Source: Legionella parisiensis
GTDB lineage: Bacteria; Pseudomonadota; Gammaproteobacteria; Legionellales; Legionellaceae
Direction of reading: 5' to 3'
NCBI RefSeq assembly: GCF_001467945.1
Contig: NZ_LNYQ01000013.1
Span: forward strand, 248,001-312,000
Length of the DNA stretch: 64,000 nt
How positions within the stretch are numbered: the first letter of the stretch is position 1; every line of letters begins with the position of its first letter. This document shows positions 18,923 to 27,236 of the stretch, piece by piece. The notes under the pieces are model-generated. The model was not told the origin of the DNA. It saw only the letters and a program-made list of their open reading frames with translations, and did no database searches. Both the position numbers and the translations under genes were made by a program.

Positions 18923-19788
18923 TTATCTTTTCAATCGTTCTTGCCAAATTCTTTTTATATCTGTGGTATCGTTCATATGCTTTTTAATAAAGTCATAGGG
19001 ATGATTAGTATTTGAAAACACATAAAAAACAGACTTTTCCACCATCTTAAGATTCAAGTCTCGTATTAATCGCCTCATTGGAAATATAAAGTTATCTAAA
19101 TTTTTTTTTGATTTTGTGGCTATAAAGCACTTTTTAGGAGATAAAGGAAAAGTTAAGAATATGGAAGAATCGTTAATGTCATCGAAAGCTGTGATTATTT
19201 TGTCATTTAGATTATAAATTGATACAGGCATGTCTCCTGTCAACAAATCATATGTCGATGATTCAAAATCCAATAGGAACCAATTTAATTCTAACAATAA
19301 TGATTTTAGAGTGGAACGTTGATTCTTGATCTCATTTTTCATGTTCTCAATATGATAATTATTATAGAAGTGCTTATACTCTACTGACTCAATCAAAGTA
19401 GCATTAAGATCCTTTTGAAATTCTTTAATTGAACTTTCTATGTCATTTCTCGCTTCATTCATCATATAAGGGTGTCTTAAAAATAAAGCGAGAATAAAAT
19501 CACACCAATCTTCTTTTTCTTTGGAATCTATACTGCTAATCCCAAAGTCTATAATTTTTCGCAATATTATTGCTGAGGAGTTATCATGAACACTTAAAAG
19601 CGCAGATTCTATTGTATGATCTAAACTACCTTCTGTAGTAACAAAAGAATTCAAATTATGTAAAAACCCCACTTCACTGGCTTTTTTATTGGTCATCAAA
19701 AATTTATGGTATTCATAGAAATAACAAAAGATTCCAAGGCTTGATTCCCAGTTTTTTAAATAAAATTTTGAATGTAATGATGCTTCAT
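18923..19788 (-). pseudogene. DUF4238-like gene with an N-terminal frameshift
   Basis: The long frame (to 18923) has the family's later part: LLTGDMPVSIYNLND, then FLTFPLSPKKCFIATKSKK, with helices before. Its only start inside the open frame would be a TTG/ATG near 19699. Reading upstream, an ATG at 19788 gives MKHHYIQ, and one base out of phase the sequence goes on as KFYLKNWESSLG and continues without a stop into the long frame. Together these restore the DUF4238 opening K-H-H-Y-(I/V)-P-Q-F-Y-L-K-N. A one-base loss near 19765-19771 is the simplest explanation. The family's biochemical role is unknown. Confidence 0.7.
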
Positions 19789-19913
19789 TTTATCTTTACC
19801 CTATCTTTTTTATAAATGTTTATAAATTACGACTAATTGTATTAACTATAGTCACTCTAAATAAATAAATTTAGTAGTTAATAAGAGTCATATACAATGC
19901 ATCAAATTAATTG

Positions 19914-19947
19914 TTTGAGATAGATAACGTACCTTATCTGGCACAAA
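19914..19947. promoter_or_regulatory. Palindromic operator-like element (copy 2)
   Basis: It matches 16101-16134 at 32 of 34 positions; the right arm is slightly degraded. It lies about 125 bases upstream of the frameshifted DUF4238-like gene and downstream of the DUF4440-like gene, so it may be an orphaned operator. Confidence 0.55.
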
Positions 19948-20026
19948 CCGTTCATTAATAGCTCTTTATTCCAGCACTAACCGTTTAAGTGTGCGCGCTA
20001 AAGTTTAATGTTTGTGATGGATAAGA

Positions 20027-20386
20027 TTATTTCATTGGCGTCCCTTGATGAAAAATCATACGCCATTGGTTATCTCTTAAGCGCCAAATAGATGATCTGG
20101 CAGCGTATTTAATTTCAGAATTTGGTGTATCTTTAATGGCACTAATATAGGTTAGTAAAATCACGTCATCAGAAATTTGACGAGTTTTGAATGAAGAACC
20201 TGAGCGTTTAGATTGATCATTGCTCTTAAGCCAGTCCACGACCGCTGTCTTATTATACTCATTTGCACTGCTTCCAATTTCAATAAACTCATCATCAATT
20301 AGATCAATTAAGGTTGATAAGGTGTCAGTCTTATCTAACAGTTTTTTTTCTTGTTGAATAATTTTATTAATTATTGAATCTTCCAT
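20027..20386 (-). CDS. NTF2-like/DUF4440 family protein
   Basis: The 119 residues follow the cone-shaped NTF2/SnoaL outline: N-terminal helices (IINKIIQQEKKLLDK), then LIDDEFIEIGSSANEYNKTAVVDWL, a strand DDVILLTYISAIKD, and the final pair YAARSSIWRLRDNQWRMIFH ending QGTPM. Relatives range from ligand-binding proteins to small isomerases and toxin-immunity-like proteins. No catalytic assignment is possible here. No signal peptide is present. It lies alone in a debris-rich stretch but its frame is intact. Confidence 0.8.
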   Translation of the reverse strand: MEDSIINKIIQQEKKLLDKTDTLSTLIDLIDDEFIEIGSSANEYNKTAVVDWLKSNDQSKRSGSSFKTRQISDDVILLTYISAIKDTPNSEIKYAARSSIWRLRDNQWRMIFHQGTPMK

Positions 20387-20845
20387 ATCTATTCAGATTA
20401 TTAAACAATGACGTACTCCATAGTAACATAGAAATTTTTTAGGTTAATGTCCCCGAATGTGCAGATGATTTTGTTAAATGGTTAAATAAGAAGCAACTCT
20501 TCAAGAATTAATTTTCAAAAATCCGTGTTTCCTAAAAAAGTTCGGATTAAGTCTAAAATAACCACCGTTTTAATGAACTCATTAATTTTTGTATTAAAAT
20601 TGTACTTTAGTGAGTTATAGTGATTTAAAAAACTGTTTCAATTAAATATTGTTTAATTTATCGCAATGGAAACGTTTTATTAAACTGAATTATTTTCTAA
20701 TTTGATAGCATTTTGAGAATTTGGAATAAAGGGTTTTTGAATGGTTATAAATAATAAAATTTTGACGTACCTATATAAATTTAATTACTCTAGTATTATG
20801 GAAACAATAATCTTTTGTAGCTAGCAGGCGTAATAAAATCAATAG
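20387..20845. other. Intergenic AT-rich region
   Basis: About 460 very AT-rich bases with no supported gene. It precedes the beta-lactamase fragment and may hold its decayed 5' part, but no signal-peptide frame can be joined to it with confidence. Confidence 0.35.
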
Positions 20846-21196
20846 GTTGGGGCGAAAATAATAACTCAATGCTTTTTGCAGCAAATCTACAATGAACATA
20901 AAATAGTTAGTGAGTATAATCCGAATAATTATTGTAACCAGAGAATTTCTCCTGATTCGACATTTAAAATTGCTTTATCATTAATGGCTTTTAATCAAGG
21001 GATCATGAACCAGAAGACAGTCTTTAAATGGGATGGCAAAAAAGGTGTAATACCTGAACATGAAGGCGATCAAACCCCTAATAGTTGGCTAAAATATTCG
21101 GTACTTTGGGTATCTCAACAGATTACTCCCCAATTGGGCTATGCTCGCATCAAACATATTTTTGTAAGTAATTTAACTCTTGTTCCTAAGTTCTAG
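20846..21196 (+). pseudogene. Class D (OXA-type) beta-lactamase fragment
   Basis: The frame contains SEYNPNNYCNQRISPDSTFK with the serine-x-x-lysine active-site motif (STFK), IALSLMAFNQGIM, and the second motif as YSVLWVSQQITPQLG. These are the class D hallmarks in their usual spacing. The reading then degenerates (HIFVSNLTLVPKF) and stops, so the last 120 or so residues, including the K-T/S-G motif, are absent. The 5' side has a stop at 20843-20845 and no signal peptide. It is therefore a remnant and should not be called as resistance. Confidence 0.8.
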
Positions 21197-21224
21197 GTGC
21201 CGTTAAGTATTGACAGCACCTAGG
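21194..21224. terminator. Hairpin between the OXA relic and a minus-strand lipoprotein gene
   Basis: CTAGGTGC and GCACCTAG are exact complements spaced by 15 bases. It sits between convergent reading frames. No clear T tract follows on either strand, so it may be a weak bidirectional terminator. Confidence 0.35.
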
Positions 21225-21233
21225 AGGTAGATT

Positions 21234-21638
21234 TTATTCTAATCCGATTGATTTTGGTGGACAGAGATATGCATTTCCTAAGTTTGTGACATTAGTTTGC
21301 TCAGATCCGCCACTTATAAAGCCACCATTATGATTAAAAGAACCACTCGTAGAACCAGTAACTCCGGCACGATTGGTGACTAATTGAACGTAGTTTGCAC
21401 CTAATTTTGCTGCTTTATTTTTAAGATCATTCATTGCTCCTTCTTCTAGATTACGATTAGAAGTAAAGCCTCCCGTAAAGAAATTACCTTGATTCCCAAC
21501 AACTTGCCCCAGGTACTTACATCCTTTAGGTACCGAATTTGGTGAAGCAATAATACGAGTTGCTTGCGGATCAGCTGGAATAGAAGCACAGCTGCTAATC
21601 AAAATGGAAAGGGCGGTAAGCGACAAAATTTTTTTCAT
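21234..21638 (-). CDS. DUF4156-type outer-membrane lipoprotein
   Basis: The 134 residues begin with a lipoprotein signal, [16 protein letters not shown], with a lipid-accepting Cys at 17. The mature part reads VPKGCKYLGQVVGNQGNFF, then LKNKAAKLGANYVQLVTN and ends with NAYLCPP. A Cys-Lys-x-Leu-Gly strand, a helix of the AAxLGANYV type and a closing Ala-Tyr-x-Cys are the features of the DUF4156 lipoproteins found widely in gamma-proteobacteria. The middle is Gly/Asn-rich. The function is unknown. A ribosome site of the AAGG type precedes the start. Confidence 0.85.
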   Translation of the reverse strand: MKKILSLTALSILISSCASIPADPQATRIIASPNSVPKGCKYLGQVVGNQGNFFTGGFTSNRNLEEGAMNDLKNKAAKLGANYVQLVTNRAGVTGSTSGSFNHNGGFISGGSEQTNVTNLGNAYLCPPKSIGLE

Positions 21639-21808
21639 TTTTACAACCTTTGTTTTTGTTGATGATCAAATTGTGCGCATTCATCTTAGTTTATCCATAA
21701 CATAAATTCAATAAGCAGATCTTCGTCAAAATTATCTCTAAGTCCAGGTTCAGATCTTGCTTTAAAGAGCAAGATCTGAACCTCTATCTTTTGAGAACAT
21801 CATGGTTT

Positions 21809-22795
21809 TTAAAAATTCAATTGTTGTATTACCCTTTCGGAAAGATTGAGCGAACTAACAAGATTTTGTTTTACAGATAGAATAAACCGATCATCACCAA
21901 AATTCATTTGTACATCATTAGGGGGAAACGAATCAATTACAGCTTGTAATATTCTTTCCTCGCTTATACGAGTATCTTCGAGTTCATTAATGATAGGAGA
22001 TAATAATCTATTACCCAGATAACCAATACCAAAAGAAAAGAGAGTGATTAAGCTGACATAGCCTACACGTTCCGTTATTACCTGGAAATCATCTGAAAAC
22101 GTAGCAAATCTCAATACATCAAACAGTAAGTGTGTCATCCACTGTGAAGGTGACCTAAAAGAATGAATAAAAGAAAAAAGTGCTCCAAAGTAGGTTAAAG
22201 GATAGAGTAATGACACTTTAGGAAATACAGAAAAAAAAAGGTTAGTTGATTTTAAGATATGGGATTTATATCTTAATGACATATTATTCGTCTCATTGAG
22301 CCAGCTAAGTACATACTTGATATTTGCAATCTCGATATTACAACTTATTACAGTAATACGTTTTTGCAATGAATGAAGTAATTGAGTATTTCTTTCTGAT
22401 ATTGGCAAATTATTTCTAACATATTCCATTAAATTTACTAAAAAATATCGAGTAATTTCTCGTTGCACAACGGTCTCGTTAAATCCATTAACCAGACCTC
22501 TTCTTGTTTTACTTAGCATTTTCAAGGGATCTTTGATTTGCTCTTCATTGATTAAAAAGAAATAGCTGGATCTAACGGCTTCGTCTTGTTTTAATTCATT
22601 GATACAACAAAATACTGCCTCAGTAAAAGACGTCTCTTCTTGAAGTGGTATTTTTTCTAAATGATTAAGTATTGTATCAAGTATTTTATAGACAGTTTTT
22701 AGTTGTAATTTTTTTTCTTTTTGGGTTTTTGCCGTGCAAAAGTGGAAATTAAGGGCATTACGTATCAGTTCTTTATCTTCACTGTTTAAAAACAT
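21809..22795 (-). CDS. Effector-like helical protein with two membrane segments
   Basis: The 328 residues are mostly helical and charged. Two hydrophobic stretches, about residues 190-215 (FFSVFPKVSLLYPLTYFGALFSFI) and 240-260 (VGYVSLITLFSFGIGYLG), could be membrane passes with a short Arg/Ser/Gln loop between them. The N-terminal half is Lys/Glu-rich and contains Cys at 15, 68 and 69. No signal peptide, catalytic motif or known family is recognised. Such two-pass helical proteins are common among Legionella effectors that sit in host membranes; the role here is only a guess from that. Confidence 0.55.
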   Translation of the reverse strand: MFLNSEDKELIRNALNFHFCTAKTQKEKKLQLKTVYKILDTILNHLEKIPLQEETSFTEAVFCCINELKQDEAVRSSYFFLINEEQIKDPLKMLSKTRRGLVNGFNETVVQREITRYFLVNLMEYVRNNLPISERNTQLLHSLQKRITVISCNIEIANIKYVLSWLNETNNMSLRYKSHILKSTNLFFSVFPKVSLLYPLTYFGALFSFIHSFRSPSQWMTHLLFDVLRFATFSDDFQVITERVGYVSLITLFSFGIGYLGNRLLSPIINELEDTRISEERILQAVIDSFPPNDVQMNFGDDRFILSVKQNLVSSLNLSERVIQQLNF

Positions 22796-23217
22796 TATTT
22801 TTCATCCAAAATTAAAAATGTAGTCAAAGAACTGCAACGAAAATCTTGTCAGTTCCGCTTCCACATGAATTATTTAATTAATGTCAACTGTGACATGAAA
22901 TAATACTTTATAATCAAAATATTGTCACCAATTATAAAAAATGATAAGCTTTTGGCCACTAAAAAAGATCTTGAGTCAGGGGGGGCAGAGCTTGCTTTTT
23001 GCCTTTATTCATATTGTACCTGTTTACGGACCCTAACTCCCGAAATCATGCTTTGATGCTTTACCCGAATATTATATAAAAGTGTTTGAAGAACCATACT
23101 TGGTGAGTTTATTGAGTTAAAAGCAACTAAAAATAAATTTGCATGTGAGCGAAACTTCATTCTCAACTGAGAATAGTACCATTATGGATTTGGAACCATA
23201 AGAAATGAGCTCAAACT
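22796..23217. other. Intergenic region with no supported gene
   Basis: About 420 bases between two minus-strand genes. A G-run (22980-22986) is the only notable feature. No homology to a gene is recognised on either strand. Confidence 0.35.
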
Positions 23218-23528
23218 TCAATGGGGAGAATTGTTTGATTCTTGCATAGACCGTTCAACTTCATTCATGAGCTTGTACATGCCAAACTCCCCAAAGTCAA
23301 CCTGCAGGAAACGGTAGTTTCCTGAGGGCAATATAACCGATTACATTGATGATTTGGGCAGCGCCAAACCACATCAATATCCCGGCAAGGTATATCGTGA
23401 GTGGAATATAAAGCTATTTCGAGTTGAGGGGAAATTTTATGGTGGCATATGGGGCACTTGTCTGGTACGGCATCAACGAAGTCTGCTGTAGAACTCTTAT
23501 CCTTAAAATAAACGCTCATTGAATGCAT
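23218..23528 (-). pseudogene. Frameshifted zinc-ribbon protein gene (DUF4145-like start)
   Basis: The first frame (23528 to 23265) has VPDKCPICHHKISP and VVWRCPNHQCNRL, two CxxC-type knuckles that could hold zinc, as in the N terminus of DUF4145 proteins. It then becomes Thr/Ser/Cys-rich and stops. Shifting by one base near 23335 gives VILPSGNYRFLQVDFGEFG, then MYKLMNEVERSMQES and a stop at 23218, which has normal amino-acid usage. The original product was probably about 100 residues and the present gene is broken. The family name is a moderate-confidence suggestion. Confidence 0.6.
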
Positions 23529-23567
23529 AAATTATTCTCCTGTAACACTTTAATAATTTCTTAGTGA

Positions 23568-24131
23568 TCAATTTCCATTGTCTTTTGCATTAATATATTT
23601 ATATAGGGTGGGTTTTGATATCCCAATTAGCTGACATATTTTTTGGATGCTATGTTGTCTCCCTTCATAAAGTTGAATTGCTAATTGAGCTTTATCAATT
23701 GAAAGTTTTTTTGGACGTCCTCCTTTTCTACCTCTAGCCCTTGCTGCTTGTAAGCCGGCATGTGTTCGTTCTCGAATAAGATTTCGCTCAAATTCAGCAA
23801 GTGCACCAAAAATATGAAAAATTAATTTCCCTGAACTGGATGAGGTATCTATTGATTCTTGTAAACTTCTAAGGCCAATTCTTTTTGAATCAAGTAGGGC
23901 GACCATTTCAATTAAATCTTTAAGAGAGCGACTTAATCTATCTAAACGCCAAACAACAAAAACATCTCCTTCACGAGCAAACTCTAATGCGGCCTCTAAT
24001 CCTGGTCGCTGAATTTTGCTTCCAGTAATTTGGTCATCAAAGATTCGTTGGCAACCTGCATTTTCTAAAGCATCATGTTGTAAGTTTAAATTTTGATCAT
24101 CAGTGGAAACGCGGGCATATCCTATTAGCAT
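23568..24131 (-). CDS. Serine recombinase (resolvase/invertase family)
   Basis: The 187 residues start with GYARVSTDDQNLNLQ, whose Ser is the nucleophile. The Arg-rich catalytic stretch VVWRLDRLSRSLKDL and the GKLIFHIFGALAEFERNLI helix follow. The C-terminal part GRKGGRPKKLS leads to a small helix-turn-helix, SIQKICQLIGISKPTLYKYI. Length and order match Tn3-type resolvases and Hin/Pin invertases. It probably resolves or inverts DNA at a nearby site. No transposase partner lies beside it; the divergent neighbour is the toxin-antitoxin operon. Confidence 0.93.
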   Translation of the reverse strand: MLIGYARVSTDDQNLNLQHDALENAGCQRIFDDQITGSKIQRPGLEAALEFAREGDVFVVWRLDRLSRSLKDLIEMVALLDSKRIGLRSLQESIDTSSSSGKLIFHIFGALAEFERNLIRERTHAGLQAARARGRKGGRPKKLSIDKAQLAIQLYEGRQHSIQKICQLIGISKPTLYKYINAKDNGN

Positions 24132-24288
24132 AATCGAATTTTTTGGTTAACTATCTCAATAAAATTAATCATAAATTAACTTAGAATAACTTACCATATT
24201 AATTTACTGATTTTGATATAGAAAATAAGAAATTATTATGCTAAGTGAAATAGTAAACAAAACCCCCGTTTTCAATACAGTAAAAAAA

Positions 24289-24321
24289 CCCCAATGGGGT
24301 TGACAAATATCCCCAATGGGG
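24289..24321. promoter_or_regulatory. Twin operators of the toxin-antitoxin promoter
   Basis: CCCCAATGGGG occurs twice (24289-24299 and 24311-24321), each a 5-bp inverted repeat about one central base, with centres 22 bases apart, two helical turns. The first abuts the -35 box and the second fills the spacer, as expected for autorepression by the HTH antitoxin. Confidence 0.8.
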
Positions 24322-24328
24322 TTATAGT
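24300..24328 (+). promoter_or_regulatory. Sigma-70 promoter of the toxin-antitoxin operon
   Basis: TTGACA (24300-24305) and TATAGT (24323-24328) are separated by exactly 17 bases, eight bases before the toxin start codon. The transcript would be nearly leaderless. Confidence 0.8.
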
Positions 24329-24335
24329 ATTCATT

Positions 24336-24701
24336 ATGAAAATAAAAAAAATATTACAAACTGTTGTTGAGTTGCCTGAATTTATTAAGCAATCACAATC
24401 ATGTATGGATGAGGAATCTAAAAAATCTTTTATAGATTACATAGCCGAATTTCCTTTACAAGGGGATTTGATTGTCGGGACTGGAGGTGTTAGAAAAATT
24501 AGATGGACTGGAGACAGTAATAAAGGGAAGAGAGGTGGGGTAAGAGTAATTTACTATTATTACGATCAAACCATTCCCATTTTTTTATTAACAGTCTATG
24601 GAAAGAACCAAAAAGATAATCTAACACAAGAAGAGAAAAATATTATTAAATCGATTATAGGCAAAATCGTTGACGCTTATAAGGAGAATAATCATGAGTG
24701 A
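24336..24701 (+). CDS. higB: RelE/HigB-family toxin
   Basis: Starting at ATG 24336 the product has 121 residues. It shows the HigB2/RelE-type outline: an N-terminal helix (VVELPEFIKQSQSCMD), then EFPLQGDLIVGTGGVRKIRW, GKRGGVRVIYYYY, a strand IFLLTVYGKNQKDNL and a Lys-rich C-terminal helix. The Arg-Lys-x-Arg-Trp and Gly-Gly-Val-Arg-Val-Ile-Tyr-Tyr pattern is the family signature for ribosome-dependent mRNA cleavage. The open frame extends upstream to 24294, but that would include the -35 box, so the later start is chosen. The gene overlaps the antitoxin by 8 bases. Confidence 0.88.
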   Translation: MKIKKILQTVVELPEFIKQSQSCMDEESKKSFIDYIAEFPLQGDLIVGTGGVRKIRWTGDSNKGKRGGVRVIYYYYDQTIPIFLLTVYGKNQKDNLTQEEKNIIKSIIGKIVDAYKENNHE

Positions 24702-24996
24702 ATTAGGAAAAAGTTTAATTCAAGGAGTTGAAGAGGCTTTAGAGTATGCAAAACAAAATAAAAATGGGGCAATAACTCATAAAATAGAGGTTCCCTCTGC
24801 AATAGATGTGTCCGCGATTCGGAAAAAGCTTCACATGAGTAGGCAGAAATTTTCAGAGGAATTTGGATTTAGCATACGAACAGTAGAAAAGTGGGAAAGA
24901 GGGGAGCGATTACCTGAAGGGCCTACTCGAGCTTATTTAACTGTTATTGATAGAAATCCGCATGCGGTAATAGAAGCATTACGGAAAGCTAGCTAG
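24694..24996 (+). CDS. higA: HigA-type HTH antitoxin
   Basis: The 100-residue product starts at ATG 24694, with AAGGAG nine bases upstream inside the toxin gene. It has an N-terminal helical arm and a C-terminal XRE-type helix-turn-helix: VSAIRKKLHMSRQKFSEEFG, FSIRTVEKWERGERLPEGP, then AYLTVIDRNPHAV. This is the usual antitoxin of RelE/HigB pairs of the toxin-first order. It should neutralise the toxin and repress the promoter through the two CCCCAATGGGG operators. The reading frame starting at 24670 is an extension into the toxin gene and is not used. Confidence 0.9.
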   Translation: MSELGKSLIQGVEEALEYAKQNKNGAITHKIEVPSAIDVSAIRKKLHMSRQKFSEEFGFSIRTVEKWERGERLPEGPTRAYLTVIDRNPHAVIEALRKAS

Positions 24997-25081
24997 CGCT
25001 AATTGGGTAAAAAATTTCGAGTTGTTTACAATCATAATGGAAGTATCAACAGCCTAAATATAAATATTTCATTGGATAAAA

Positions 25082-27004
25082 ATGCGGATTTGCAAATTAA
25101 CTGTAGAAAATGTAAAAAGTTTTTTAAATAAAGCTGAATTAATTTTGGATAGTAATATTTCTATCATTATTGGACCAAATGGTGGAGGAAAATCAAATCT
25201 GTTAGATATATTAGTTATTGTAATAAGGAAGTTTTTGTATGGCTCTCAATATCAACAAGAATCAAATACATCCCAGCAATTTGAATATCGTTTTAATGAA
25301 AAGCTTAAGGAAATGATTCTAGAGCCTCATAGCTTAGGAACAAACAGACCTCAATTTATTGAAATAGAAATTGAGTGCACCCAAGAAGATATACAAAAAA
25401 TGGAGGAAATGAAGCGTAATGCAAAACGCTTAGAGGAAATTCCAGGTTATAAGTATAAAGAAGCAGGTCTATCTACCCTAACAGAAAAATGGGATTTAAA
25501 TTTAATTCAACCTGGAGAAAAATTTAAATTTGAACTTAGAGATGACACGTTTATTCCTACTTCTGAAAATAAAGAAGGAGCTGGATTCTTTCACACTTAT
25601 TTATCGCTTTATGAAAGATATGCGCAGATTCAGGATGAATACCATGAAAAACCTCTTGTAACTCCTTTTTTATTTTTATCAGCTAATCGAGGGTTAAATT
25701 TCAAAACTGATATAGAATTGCATCAATATGATGAATATGAATTAAATAAACAAGTTGGATCAACGACTTCCCGTTCTAATTCTCAAATCATTAATTTTGC
25801 TATTGGACAAATAATTCAAAAATATCGCCGTCTTTTAGATACCCATATAAAACCAATGGAGTATTTAAAGAAGGAAGAACATATTAAAGAACTCGATGCG
25901 TTTTTAGAGAATATGGGATATAGCTGGGATATATCTTGCATTAGTTCTAATAGAAATCATTACGATTTAAAACTTAAAAAAAATGGAATAGAGTTTCCGA
26001 TAGGTTCAGCTTCTTCCGGAGAAATTGAGTTATTGACCTATTTATTCACTATTTATTTTTTAAACGTGTCTGATGCAATAATAATTATTGATGAAGCTGA
26101 ACTTCACCTTCATCCACAATGGCAAAAGTCATTATTTGACCTCTTTATTAAATTGTCTAAAGACACAGGTAATCAGTTTATAATTTCCACTCATTCCCCA
26201 TCCTTTATAACTCCTCATTCTATAGAATATGTATCTAGGGTTTATAATAATAAAGTTCAAAGCCAGATTGTTCGCTTAAATAAAGATGACCTACCAGAGG
26301 CCAAACAACTCTTGAAGATGATTAATAGTCAAAATAATGAAGTTATCTTTTTTGCGGATGAGGTTACTTTGGTAGAAGGACAGTCAGATCGTATATTTTT
26401 TAAGGCTCTATTTAATCATTTTAATGTAGCGAATGAGAACTCTGGATTAACTTCAAACTCTAAAATAATTGAATTTATAGACGTAGGAGGTAAATCAAGT
26501 TTTGAACATTATAGTAAACTGCTTCAACTATTGTGCATTAAAAGCAATATAATAGCAGATTTGGATTATGCTCTAAACATAGGCTCATCAGATATTAAAA
26601 AGCTTTTAACCCCAGACTATAAAAAACTTAGAGAGTCTTTGTGCCAGATTGGGAGTATGGATGGAATACAATTGATTAAAATGCTTGATGATGCGATAGA
26701 TACTACAAATTTAGAAGACTTACAGAATTTTCGCGACTATTTAAATATTCGTCATCAAAAAATTAGAAAAGATTTAAACTCAGATGAAGAAAAAGTTATT
26801 GATGATTTTATAAATGAACTAAAGGAAAGTAATTGTTTTATTCTACGAAAAGGTTCATTGGAAGATTATTTGCCGACAGGTTTTAAGTGTAAAGATACTA
26901 ATAAAATAATCTCATTAATTAATGAAGAGCACTTTACCTCATCACTACCTGCAGAGGGACTGAAAGAGTTAGAAGAAATCCTTAAAACAATAATTGGAAT
27001 TTAA
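25082..27004 (+). CDS. OLD-family ATPase with C-terminal TOPRIM nuclease domain
   Basis: The 640 residues begin with an ABC-type ATPase head: SIIIGPNGGGKSNLLD (Walker A, residues about 29-40), a signature-like SSGEIELLTYLF, Walker B IIIIDEAELHLHPQW (about 333) and the ISTHSPSF switch. A TOPRIM domain follows, with the acidic TLVEGQSDRIFF (about 428), FIDVGGKSSF and IADLDYAL (about 493). This is the class 1 OLD layout; relatives such as P2 Old and GajA act in phage defence. No UvrD-like helicase partner follows, so it is either stand-alone or of the P2 Old kind. It lies 85 bases after the antitoxin and next to a resolvase. Confidence 0.9.
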   Translation: MRICKLTVENVKSFLNKAELILDSNISIIIGPNGGGKSNLLDILVIVIRKFLYGSQYQQESNTSQQFEYRFNEKLKEMILEPHSLGTNRPQFIEIEIECTQEDIQKMEEMKRNAKRLEEIPGYKYKEAGLSTLTEKWDLNLIQPGEKFKFELRDDTFIPTSENKEGAGFFHTYLSLYERYAQIQDEYHEKPLVTPFLFLSANRGLNFKTDIELHQYDEYELNKQVGSTTSRSNSQIINFAIGQIIQKYRRLLDTHIKPMEYLKKEEHIKELDAFLENMGYSWDISCISSNRNHYDLKLKKNGIEFPIGSASSGEIELLTYLFTIYFLNVSDAIIIIDEAELHLHPQWQKSLFDLFIKLSKDTGNQFIISTHSPSFITPHSIEYVSRVYNNKVQSQIVRLNKDDLPEAKQLLKMINSQNNEVIFFADEVTLVEGQSDRIFFKALFNHFNVANENSGLTSNSKIIEFIDVGGKSSFEHYSKLLQLLCIKSNIIADLDYALNIGSSDIKKLLTPDYKKLRESLCQIGSMDGIQLIKMLDDAIDTTNLEDLQNFRDYLNIRHQKIRKDLNSDEEKVIDDFINELKESNCFILRKGSLEDYLPTGFKCKDTNKIISLINEEHFTSSLPAEGLKELEEILKTIIGI

Positions 27005-27236
27005 GGAAAAAATTTCTAAATTTATACAATAAAGATAAAGCATATTATATTAAATAAGTTTTTATTTTGAAATCAGGAGAATGTTGGTGGGGAGGCCATC
27101 GAATTTAAACAACCCACAATGATCTATGAAAAGTCTGATTAATTCGATACTCAGATTTTAAGGTAGTATGGCGTCGTGGTTACAAGTTATAAGTGCAAGC
27201 GCTTTTTTATAACATAGTGTTCATTTCCATCTTCAT
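27005..27236. other. Intergenic region holding one copy of the dispersed palindrome
   Basis: No gene is seen. The palindrome AAGTCTGA...TCAGATTT is at 27131-27159, about 80 bases beyond the stop codon of the IS30 remnant to the right. Confidence 0.4.
27131..27159. repeat. Dispersed palindrome, copy A
   Basis: AAGTCTGATTA ... TCAGATTTT. It belongs to a family with other copies at 31244, 37340, 38083 and 41594; position next to an IS30 3' remnant suggests an IS terminus. Confidence 0.5.

Noticed and set aside
21194-21224. Strong rho-independent terminator
   Set aside because: The stem is good but no T tract follows on either strand, so it is listed only as a weak candidate.
23568-24131. Tn3 transposon around the serine resolvase
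   Set aside because: No transposase or 38-bp ends were found on either side of it.
24670-24693. Upstream start for the antitoxin
   Set aside because: It lies inside the toxin gene without a ribosome site; the ATG at 24694 has AAGGAG and the usual 8-base overlap.
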